From contig JAEYQM010000047.1 of the NCBI GenBank assembly GCA_023410025.1, forward strand, positions 1-37,127: a stretch of DNA of 37,127 nt. Direction: 5' to 3'. The notes under the pieces were generated by a model, which saw only the letters and a program-made list of their open reading frames with translations, was not told the DNA's origin and did no database searches. Shown one piece after another: positions 30,772 to 37,127 of the stretch; position 1 is the stretch's first letter; each line of letters starts with the position of its first letter. Position numbers and translations under genes: made by a program. This DNA comes from Bacillota bacterium (GTDB lineage Bacteria > Bacillota_I > Bacilli_A > ML615J-28 > CAG-698).

Positions 30772-32046
30772 TTATCCGATGTAATCTAAGACAGTGTCTA
30801 ATGATATTGAGAATCCCATATTATCAATATCAATTGAAGTAAACTTTATCGTATTAACTCCAATTACTTCACCCTTTAGATTAAATAATGGTCCACCACT
30901 ATTTCCAGGGTTAATTGCTGCATCATGTTGGATAAAGATACTTTTTTCATTTTCTAGTGTTCGTTTTGGATATGAAATTATTCCAAATGTTACTGAACCA
31001 AAATATTCATATCCATTTGAATTACCCATTGCAACTACAAAGTCACCCGTTTTATAACTATCTCTTTGGGCAAACTTTACAGGAGTAATATCAATGTTTG
31101 TTGTAAATTCAACAATTGCTAAGTCTAAGCTAGAATCACTTTTAATATAAGTTGCGTCAATTGTCTTATCAATATAGCCTAGATAAATCTTAATTGCGTT
31201 ATAACCATCAATTACATGGTGATTTGTAAGTACAGTGTATTTATACCCATTTGCAACTGTTTCTTTATTATAAATAATACCAGTTCCAACTCCAGCTAGT
31301 TCACGTGTTACTTTACCACCATTTCTTACATCTTTGTAATTACTTACACCAACGATTGCATCTTTTGTGTTTTCTACAAGATTAACTACTTTTTCATTAA
31401 TCGAAGTTAGATCGAATACACCTTCTAATTCATATATTCTTTTAATTATTTCATTAATTATAATTTCTTTACTTAAATCTTCACTCTTAACAAATATATA
31501 ATATTCATCAAATAGAGCATTATTTAATTTTGCTGTTGCTCTAATCTTTACAAGTCCACTTTTAATTCCTGTTACAACACCATTATTAACAGTTGCAATT
31601 GTTTGATCTTCGCTTGTCCAAACAATTTCACTAAATGTTTCTGAGTTTGATGTGGCTGTTAGAGTAATTGTTTTCCCAACTTCTACAGTTTGTAATCCTG
31701 ATATTGTAATTTTATTGGATACTTTTTTATCTTCTACTTTAAATGTTTTTATTGCTTCATAGTTACCTACTCTTGCTTTTATTTCAACATTTCCTGATTT
31801 TAAAGCAACAATATAACCTTTATCAACTTGCATTATTTCTTCATCAGATGAACTCCATAGTAAATCTGAATCAACATATCCTAAATCATTATTTGTTAGT
31901 TTATCGATATTGGTAGTTAGTAAGAAGGTATCACCAACTGTAACAATATCATATGCATATTTTATTTCTAATTTTGTAATTTCTTGTTTTGTTGTATTAC
32001 ATGCTGTAAGAAACAAAAGCAGTAAGCAAATAAATATTTTTTTCAT
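30772..32046 (-). CDS. HtrA-type serine protease lipoprotein with two Ig-like domains, no PDZ
   Basis: A 424-residue lipoprotein with lipobox LTAC (Cys16). Two BIG2-type Ig-like domains follow (about 23-105 and 112-188), each ending in a V-A-L-K-S-G / V-T-G-I-K-S-G type strand. The trypsin-like domain (about 222-424) has the full triad: His277 (TNHHVID), Asp308 (LDLAIV) and Ser383 (NPGNSGGP). The protein stops right after the protease fold, so the C-terminal PDZ domain normally present in HtrA is missing. It lies 11 nt after the second protease gene and is the third of three tandem paralogues. A role in handling misfolded extracellular proteins is inferred. Confidence 0.9.
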   Translation of the reverse strand: MKKIFICLLLLFLTACNTTKQEITKLEIKYAYDIVTVGDTFLLTTNIDKLTNNDLGYVDSDLLWSSSDEEIMQVDKGYIVALKSGNVEIKARVGNYEAIKTFKVEDKKVSNKITISGLQTVEVGKTITLTATSNSETFSEIVWTSEDQTIATVNNGVVTGIKSGLVKIRATAKLNNALFDEYYIFVKSEDLSKEIIINEIIKRIYELEGVFDLTSINEKVVNLVENTKDAIVGVSNYKDVRNGGKVTRELAGVGTGIIYNKETVANGYKYTVLTNHHVIDGYNAIKIYLGYIDKTIDATYIKSDSSLDLAIVEFTTNIDITPVKFAQRDSYKTGDFVVAMGNSNGYEYFGSVTFGIISYPKRTLENEKSIFIQHDAAINPGNSGGPLFNLKGEVIGVNTIKFTSIDIDNMGFSISLDTVLDYIG

Positions 32047-32057
32047 TGCATCCTCCC

Positions 32058-33632
32058 TTAGTATTTAACTTCCAATTTGATTAGTTCACCATTTCGATAA
32101 ACTTCAATTTCAACAATTTCACCACTACCAACAACATACTTATTAATTTCAGCTCTAAGGATATAAGAGTAACGAAGTTCTACACCATTAAACTTATAAA
32201 GAATATCATCTTCTTTAATTCCTGTTATGTGACCTAATTTTCCCACTTCAACATTTGTAATATAAAAACCAAATTCAATATCACTTGGAATTAATGATAA
32301 GACAATTTCAGGAACATTCACTTGATAATATGATGGATTTTCAAGTATTGCTTTAACTGAAATTACAGACACTCCTAAGACAACTCTTTGGGGAGTAATT
32401 CCTTTTTCTAAATAAGTTAATAATTCTAATACTAAATTGATTGGAATTGAAAAACCCATGTCTTCAATACTAATTGAAGCAATTTTTAATGTATTAATAC
32501 CAATTACCTCACCCTTTAGATTTACAAGTGGTCCACCACTATTTCCAGGGTTAATGGCGGCATCATGTTGGATATATAAACTATCCCAATCATTAGTTCC
32601 ATCATTATCTGTATCATCTGATAAATATCTTTCTGGATAAGATATAACTCCTAATGTTACTGTATTAAAGAAGTTAAAACTATCAGGATGACCAAAAGCA
32701 AATACAAATTCACCTGTTTTTACTTCATCACTATCTCCAAATTTAACAGTTGGAAAATATAGTTGTGAAGTAAATTTCATTACTGCAACATCAACCTTAT
32801 CATCATACTGGATAAGTTGTAAATCAATTTCAGGTTTTGTAATATCATACACTAAACCAAATTTATCATAGTCAATTATTACATGGCGATTTGTTAGTAC
32901 ATAGTATTCATAATACATAGGGTTAGTTTGTGTAGGTAAATTATCAGCATTATAACCAATTCGTTTATAAATAAATCCTGTTCCCGATGCTTCACTTTTT
33001 GAACCAACATAACCTGTAATTCCTACAACTGATGAAGAAACAGGTTCAATAATACCTGAAAAATAATTACTATCAGCAGAAAGAATTATTTCTTCACTTT
33101 TATAAATTTCACGTAATTCATCTTCTAAACTAAACTCTATTTGATTAACAAAAACTATAAAACTATCTGTTTTTGAATTATCTAAAAAAGATGTACCAGT
33201 AATGGTAGCAATACCACTACTTACGGCAATTAACTTATTATTCTCGATTTTAGCAACACTAGGGTCATTTGATGTAAAGATAATCTTTTGATCTAAAACA
33301 CTAGGAATTACAACCCCAGATAAATTTACACTTTGACCAATTTTCATATTTGATACTTTATTAATTTTTACAGAAAGAACATTGTTAGTAACATAAAAAG
33401 AAATCTTTTTAAAACTATTCTTTACTTCAACAAAACCAGTTCCTACTGCTTTTGCTTCTTTCTCATCAATCAAAATTATATTTGTATTACTACTTTCATA
33501 ATCATAACTATCTAATGTATAACTATCACCTATATTAATTTGTATTATTTCTTTATAATCAAAATCAAGTTCAGTAATATTACATCCAACTAGTCCTATT
33601 AGTAGAATAATTAATATTAGTATTTTTTTCAT
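32058..33632 (-). CDS. HtrA-type serine protease lipoprotein with Ig-like and PDZ domains
   Basis: A 524-residue lipoprotein with lipobox LVGC (Cys17). An irregular beta region and one BIG2-type domain (about 88-165) come first. The trypsin-like domain has His250 (TNRHVI), Asp281 (VDVAVM) and Ser365 (NPGNSGGP). The final 110 residues are a PDZ domain (QRVVLGVSV onwards). Before the active serine is an acidic loop DDTDNDGTNDWD of the kind seen in Bacillus HtrA proteins. The frame opens at a GTG (33641), but the ATG at 33632 follows AGGTGA properly. It is the middle gene of the protease cluster. Confidence 0.92.
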   Translation of the reverse strand: MKKILILIILLIGLVGCNITELDFDYKEIIQINIGDSYTLDSYDYESSNTNIILIDEKEAKAVGTGFVEVKNSFKKISFYVTNNVLSVKINKVSNMKIGQSVNLSGVVIPSVLDQKIIFTSNDPSVAKIENNKLIAVSSGIATITGTSFLDNSKTDSFIVFVNQIEFSLEDELREIYKSEEIILSADSNYFSGIIEPVSSSVVGITGYVGSKSEASGTGFIYKRIGYNADNLPTQTNPMYYEYYVLTNRHVIIDYDKFGLVYDITKPEIDLQLIQYDDKVDVAVMKFTSQLYFPTVKFGDSDEVKTGEFVFAFGHPDSFNFFNTVTLGVISYPERYLSDDTDNDGTNDWDSLYIQHDAAINPGNSGGPLVNLKGEVIGINTLKIASISIEDMGFSIPINLVLELLTYLEKGITPQRVVLGVSVISVKAILENPSYYQVNVPEIVLSLIPSDIEFGFYITNVEVGKLGHITGIKEDDILYKFNGVELRYSYILRAEINKYVVGSGEIVEIEVYRNGELIKLEVKY

Positions 33633-33641
33633 ATTATTCAC

Positions 33642-34799
33642 CTACATAGTTATTTTAATTAATATTTCTTCACTACCTCTAAGTACAGTAAACTCAATAA
33701 TTTGCCCACTTCCAACGAGAATTTTATTGATTTCCCCTTTTAATTCTCCAAATGTAAATACTTCATGTCCATTAATTTTCACAATTATATCATCAACTTG
33801 TAAACCAGCACGTTTAGAAATAGAATTTTCTTCAACTTGTTTTATATAAAATCCAGTTTCTAGATCTGTATCAATTTCTAATTTTTCTCTTTCTTCTTGA
33901 GATACTAAAACTAGATTATACACTTGAAATCCTAAAGTAGCCCTTTGTGGTTTTTTACCAGTTTCAAGAATACTTACGATTCTAAGAATTAAATTAGATG
34001 GAATTGAAAATCCCATATTATCAATATCTGTTTCAACAAGTTTCATTGTATTCATTCCAATTACTTGACCTCTTAAATTAATTAAAGGTCCACCACTATT
34101 TCCTGGGTTAATAGCAACATCATGTTGGATATATTCATCATACCAATCAACTGTTCCATCAGAATTCTCATCTGATTCTAAAAAGCGTTTTGGATTAGAT
34201 ATAATTCCAGATGTAACTGAGTTAAAGAATGTATACCCTGATGGGCTTCCGATGGCAAAAGCTGAATCTCCTTCTAATAAAGCATCACTATCACCAAATT
34301 CAACAGGGACAAATAATCTCTTATGTTCAAAGGTAATTACAGCTATATCTACTTGATCATCATATTGAACTAGTTTTGCATTTACTTCACCAATTGAATC
34401 ACCTAAAAATACTTTAAGTACTGGAGTATATTTATCTCCCTCAACAACATGGCGATTAGTAATAACATAATATTTATAATTTTTAATATCTTTACTATCT
34501 AATACTTCTTTATAATCTTTTTGTTCACCATTATTCATAATCGCAATTGATTTATAAACAAATCCACTACCAGTTCCTTGTAATTGTGTACCTACAAGAG
34601 TTTGTTTATAATTTGATACACCAATTACAGATTGTTTAGCTTTTTTAATAGCAAGATTAGCTACTTGATCAAAGTTACCCTCATAATCAATGTCAATGAT
34701 ATAACTTTCATAATAAACTTCGTTAACAAGAACATTTTGACATCCACTTAAAAATAAAGTTCCAACTAAAACAATAATAAACAATAGTATTTTTTTCAT
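33642..34799 (-). CDS. HtrA-type serine protease lipoprotein with PDZ domain
   Basis: A 385-residue lipoprotein with lipobox LSGC (Cys20). No Ig-like domain is present; the trypsin-like domain begins at about residue 45. The triad is His117 (TNRHVV), Asp151 (VDIAVI) and Ser235 (NPGNSGGP). The loop DENSDGTVDW precedes the serine. A PDZ domain occupies about 285-385, with AGLQVDDIIVKINGHEV as its ligand-groove side. This is the plainest HtrA of the three, and probably the ancestral copy. Its ATG overlaps the TGA stop of tatD (ATGA). Confidence 0.94.
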   Translation of the reverse strand: MKKILLFIIVLVGTLFLSGCQNVLVNEVYYESYIIDIDYEGNFDQVANLAIKKAKQSVIGVSNYKQTLVGTQLQGTGSGFVYKSIAIMNNGEQKDYKEVLDSKDIKNYKYYVITNRHVVEGDKYTPVLKVFLGDSIGEVNAKLVQYDDQVDIAVITFEHKRLFVPVEFGDSDALLEGDSAFAIGSPSGYTFFNSVTSGIISNPKRFLESDENSDGTVDWYDEYIQHDVAINPGNSGGPLINLRGQVIGMNTMKLVETDIDNMGFSIPSNLILRIVSILETGKKPQRATLGFQVYNLVLVSQEEREKLEIDTDLETGFYIKQVEENSISKRAGLQVDDIIVKINGHEVFTFGELKGEINKILVGSGQIIEFTVLRGSEEILIKITM

Positions 34800-35554
34800 T
34801 TCAACCTCTTAAATAAATTAAATGTATTTTCTTTTAAACTTTCTTGAACTAAATTAAAATCCATATTCTTTATTTTGCTTATTTCTTCAACAACTATTCT
34901 CGTATATTTAGGATAATTTGTTTTTCCCCTATAAGGAGTGGGAGCAAGATATGGACTATCTGTTTCGCTAAGTAGGTATCTTAACTCAACATCAGCTACT
35001 ACATCTTTTAAATGAGCATTTTTAAATGTAACAACACCACCAATACCTAAAAGGTATCCTATCTTATTAAATCTTCTAGCCATTTCAAGACTTCCTGAAT
35101 AGCAATGCATTACCCCTTTAGTATTACTTTCTTGTAATATTGTAAATACTTCATTTGTTGCTTCTCTAGCATGAATTACTAAAGGCAAATCATATGTTTT
35201 AGCAATTTCAATTTGTTTTTTAAAATATTCAATTTGCTTCTCTTTATAAGTTTTATCCCAATACAAATCAATTCCTACTTCACCAATTCCAACTACTTTT
35301 GGATTATTTATGTTTTCAATAATCCAATCTAAATTATCAACGTCAAACTTATCAACTTCACTTGGATGAATGCCAATTGTACAATAAATGTTAGGATATT
35401 TATTTGCAATCTCAATTGCTTTAAGGCTTGATGACTTATCATATCCAATAACAATTAACATTTCTACTCCTTCAAGCCTTGCTTCTTCTATGACTTGATC
35501 TAAGTTATCTTGGTATCTTCTGTCGTTTAAATGTACATGTGTATCTATTATCAT
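34796..35554 (-). CDS. tatD: TatD family metal-dependent DNase
   Basis: A 252-residue TIM-barrel hydrolase. Metal-binding residues are seen in IDTHVHLND (two His), GEVGIDLYWD (Glu), PLVIHAREA (His), GVMHCYSGS (His) and SETDSPYLAP (Asp). TatD proteins have 3'-5' exonuclease and deoxyribonuclease activity linked to DNA repair and turnover. The frame can be opened at 35629, but the ATG at 35554, preceded by GGAAGAGG, gives the normal family start MIIDTHVHL. It is the first gene of the tatD-HtrA-mscL run. Confidence 0.94.
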   Translation of the reverse strand: MIIDTHVHLNDRRYQDNLDQVIEEARLEGVEMLIVIGYDKSSSLKAIEIANKYPNIYCTIGIHPSEVDKFDVDNLDWIIENINNPKVVGIGEVGIDLYWDKTYKEKQIEYFKKQIEIAKTYDLPLVIHAREATNEVFTILQESNTKGVMHCYSGSLEMARRFNKIGYLLGIGGVVTFKNAHLKDVVADVELRYLLSETDSPYLAPTPYRGKTNYPKYTRIVVEEISKIKNMDFNLVQESLKENTFNLFKRLK

Positions 35555-35587
35555 TATACCTCTTCCTATATAAAAAATTTTACTCTT

Positions 35588-35625
35588 TATACTTAAAATA
35601 TACTTAAAAGTGTACAATATGTACA
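35588..35625. repeat. Tandem 11-bp repeat and TGTACA inverted repeat upstream of tatD
   Basis: TATACTTAAAA occurs twice in direct tandem (35588-35598 and 35599-35609). Immediately beside it TGTACA is repeated around ATA (35611-35616, 35620-35625), forming a 15-bp palindrome. The block lies in the divergent region between tatD and the FNT gene, about where a tatD promoter should be. It is a candidate operator. Confidence 0.6.
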
Positions 35626-35659
35626 TCAATATGATTATACCATATTTATGAAATTATGA

Positions 35660-35688
35660 TTGACTTTTCTTGTTTTTTTTCGTATATT
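35660..35688 (+). promoter_or_regulatory. Promoter of the FNT-family gene
   Basis: TTGACT (35660-35665) and TATATT (35683-35688) are 17 bp apart. GTGGAGG follows before the ATG at 35708, leaving a very short leader. Confidence 0.75.
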
Positions 35689-35707
35689 ATTGCCTAGTGG
35701 AGGAATT

Positions 35708-36334
35708 ATGAAGAATTTTATTTTAGCAATTGTATCAGGAATTATTATTGGAGTAGGCGGAAGTGTTTACTTAGCATTAGCAGAGAAAAGTGTAGTACTT
35801 GGAGCAACACTATTTACATTCGGTTTATTTTTTATCCTAATTTACCAATTTAAATTATATACTGGTATGGTAGGACAAGCCCTTTATAACGACAAAAAAA
35901 CAAATTTCAGTATGTTGTATGTAATTGCAGGTAACTTTATTGGTACTTTTACTACTTCAACATTACTTAGCTTTACAAGAACTTATGACAAGATTCTTCC
36001 AAAAGCACTGGAACTTTCAGAAACTAAATTAAATGATAGTTGGGTAAGTGTATTAATTCTAGCAATTTACTGTGGACTTTTAATGTATCTTGCATGTAAT
36101 ACATATTATAAACATAAAGACTCATTATATAAGATAATAGCGATGTTTATTTGTATTATCGTGTTTACTGTATTAGGATTTGAACATAGTATTGCCAATA
36201 TGGTATACTTCACATTAGCAAAAGCTTGGAGTTTAAAAGCAGTATTATATACATTTATTGCTTTAATTGGTAATGGTTTAGGAAGTTTATTTATTCCCGC
36301 TATTCTAAAATTAGTTAAAAGAAATGATTTTTAA
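35708..36334 (+). CDS. Formate/nitrite transporter (FNT) family channel
   Basis: A 208-residue protein, shorter than the usual 250-290, with six membrane helices. Family marks are the glycine-rich first helix (SGIIIGVGGSVYLAL), the FKLYTGMV loop, GNFIGT, and the conserved GFEHSIANMVYF segment whose His lies at the pore centre. FNT channels carry formate, nitrite, hydrosulfide or lactate-type anions. With anaerobic nrdDG in the same window, formate is a reasonable guess but unproven. The frame runs back to 35660, but the GGAGG site selects the ATG at 35708. Confidence 0.88.
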   Translation: MKNFILAIVSGIIIGVGGSVYLALAEKSVVLGATLFTFGLFFILIYQFKLYTGMVGQALYNDKKTNFSMLYVIAGNFIGTFTTSTLLSFTRTYDKILPKALELSETKLNDSWVSVLILAIYCGLLMYLACNTYYKHKDSLYKIIAMFICIIVFTVLGFEHSIANMVYFTLAKAWSLKAVLYTFIALIGNGLGSLFIPAILKLVKRNDF

Positions 36335-36358
36335 AGCACATTTATGTGCTTTTTTTTA
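36333..36358 (+). terminator. Terminator of the FNT-family gene
   Basis: AAAGCACA and TGTGCTTT pair around TTTA, followed by a T-run. The hairpin overlaps the stop codon region of the gene. Confidence 0.85.
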
Positions 36359-36362
36359 ATGA

Positions 36363-36387
36363 GAAAAGAAGGTTAATTTAACCTTCT
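36363..36387 (-). terminator. Terminator of the small membrane protein gene
   Basis: AGAAGGTTAA and TTAACCTTCT form a 10-bp perfect stem (36367-36376 and 36378-36387), followed by TTTT on the minus strand. It lies back to back with the FNT gene terminator. Confidence 0.75.
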
Positions 36388-36921
36388 CTAATTTTTGTCA
36401 TATTTAAATGAATATGTATTCTTATTATGTTCATTAATTAACTGATTAATTTGTTTTGATGAATTAATTTCACTCATTATCCCGTTGTAATCCAATATTA
36501 GAATATTATATTTATAGTAGTTTAATATTTCTAGCAATGGTTTTTTCATCAAATAAACATAAAATCCTTTTTTTCTAGTAGATTTAATAGTCTTTAGATC
36601 AAGATAACTTTCACCAAATAATAAAAGATATGCTGAATAAATACCACGACTATGGATTTGATAAGCAGTAATTCTAATATTATCCCAATTATACTCTTTA
36701 CCTCTGTAAATCAAACCTTTTTCATTTAATTGTATTGGATAAGTTATTCCAACGGATATTGCATATATACCTATTAATATAAATATTATAATTAGTATAC
36801 TCATAAACCATAATTCTCTAGGATTAAAAATTAATATTAATACTATTAAAAATAAGAAAATAAAATAAAAAACTATACCTGCATTTACTGATTTATATGA
36901 ATACATTTTTTTATATTTCAT
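36388..36921 (-). CDS. Small membrane protein with possible PH-like domain, unknown function
   Basis: A 177-residue protein. Two hydrophobic helices (about 14-31 and 38-59) form a hairpin in the membrane. The remaining cytoplasmic part begins IQLNEKGLIYRGKEYNWDNI, a pattern often seen at the start of bacterial PH-like domains in two-helix membrane proteins; that resemblance is weak. No catalytic motif is seen. It has its own promoter and terminator and no operon partner, so context gives no function. It ends in TAG. Confidence 0.65.
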   Translation of the reverse strand: MKYKKMYSYKSVNAGIVFYFIFLFLIVLILIFNPRELWFMSILIIIFILIGIYAISVGITYPIQLNEKGLIYRGKEYNWDNIRITAYQIHSRGIYSAYLLLFGESYLDLKTIKSTRKKGFYVYLMKKPLLEILNYYKYNILILDYNGIMSEINSSKQINQLINEHNKNTYSFKYDKN

Positions 36922-36945
36922 ATTTTCACCACTTTCATAGATAGT

Positions 36946-36974
36946 ATTATATCATATAATATATATACAAACAA
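36946..36974 (-). promoter_or_regulatory. Promoter of the small membrane protein gene
   Basis: TTGTTT (36969-36974) and TATAAT (36946-36951) are 17 bp apart on the minus strand, with TGA directly before the -10 (extended type). Confidence 0.6.
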
Positions 36975-37000
36975 GTAGCTATTAGAAGTATGTACTGATA

Positions 37001-37032
37001 AAAAAAGACGTTAGTCTTACGACTAGCGTCTT
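37001..37032 (-). terminator. Terminator of tuf
   Basis: AAGACGCTAGTC and GACTAACGTCTT form a 12-bp stem (one mismatch or wobble) around GTAA on the minus strand, followed by a run of T. It starts 19 nt after the tuf stop codon. Confidence 0.9.
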
Positions 37033-37051
37033 AAATTTTTAAATAATTAGA

Positions 37052-37127
37052 TTATTTAATGATTGTAACTACGTTACCTGCACCAACAGTACGTCCACCT
37101 TCACGAATTGAGAACTTAGTTCCTTGT
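37052..37127 (-). CDS. tuf: Elongation factor Tu, C-terminal end only (partial)
   Basis: The last 24 codons and the TAA stop are in the window. They read QGTKFSIREGGRTVGAGNVVTIIK, with one further partial codon at the edge. This is the highly conserved end of domain III of EF-Tu, the factor that brings aminoacyl-tRNA to the ribosome. The gene continues beyond the window. A strong terminator follows. Confidence 0.97.
   Translation of the reverse strand, partial: QGTKFSIREGGRTVGAGNVVTIIK

Noticed and set aside
1..37127. CRISPR array, tRNA or rRNA genes
   Set aside because: No regularly spaced repeats and no cloverleaf or rRNA-like sequence were noticed on reading; repeats are limited to the IS ends, terminators and the short elements listed.

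Overview
The window is a strongly AT-rich chromosomal segment of a Gram-positive bacterium. It most resembles a low-GC Bacillota from the Bacilli/Erysipelotrichia side, near the lineages that border the Mollicutes; I cannot name a species. The evidence is the infC-rpmI-rplT operon with a Firmicutes-type L20 leader, spore-coat genes of the cotJ family, a class A penicillin-binding protein (so a peptidoglycan wall), class III anaerobic ribonucleotide reductase (anaerobic metabolism) and near-consensus sigma-A promoters. UGA is a stop codon here: several genes end in TGA inside ATGA-type overlaps. This argues against the Mycoplasma code.

Layout. 1-2801: nrdD-nrdG on the minus strand. 3112-3765: a class I amidotransferase-like hydrolase on the plus strand. 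3793-6191: an extradiol dioxygenase-like gene coupled to a secreted metallophosphoesterase. 6338-7284: a cotJ spore-coat pair in which the first gene looks like a CotJA-CotJB fusion. 7296-10672: a polytopic polymerase/ligase-type membrane protein, a large uridine-kinase-like protein and a flavin reductase-like protein, with overlapping ends. 10788-12131: rplT, rpmI and infC behind an L20 leader and attenuator; infC appears to start at AUU. 12213-14903: four overlapping genes for an ABC transporter plus a membrane-anchored and a secreted protein of unknown function. 14991-17827: a Xaa-Pro peptidase, a CDF metal exporter and acyl carrier protein. 17912-25271: a probable six-gene operon ychF-cinA-pfoR-like-tex-hypothetical-diacylglycerol kinase. 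25378-27702: a small gene resembling the tail of a thioredoxin reductase, then the class A PBP. 27713-29115: a complete IS3-family (IS150-like) element. 29130-30119: a lipoprotein alpha/beta hydrolase. 30224-35554: the probable operon tatD, three HtrA-type serine-protease lipoproteins, and mscL. 35708-36334: an FNT-family channel. 36388-36921: a small membrane protein. 37052-37127: the 3' end of tuf.

Most genes lie on the minus strand, in short operons with 1-30 nt gaps or 4-8 nt overlaps, each closed by a clear intrinsic terminator. Several terminators are shared by convergent genes. The main points for follow-up are the IS element sitting in the loop of a reconstructable bidirectional terminator, the CotJA-CotJB fusion, the four-gene export module with a possible aerolysin-like secreted protein, the three tandem HtrA lipoproteins of different domain make-up, and the reductase-tail minigene. 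All calls are from reading the sequence; no database search was run.
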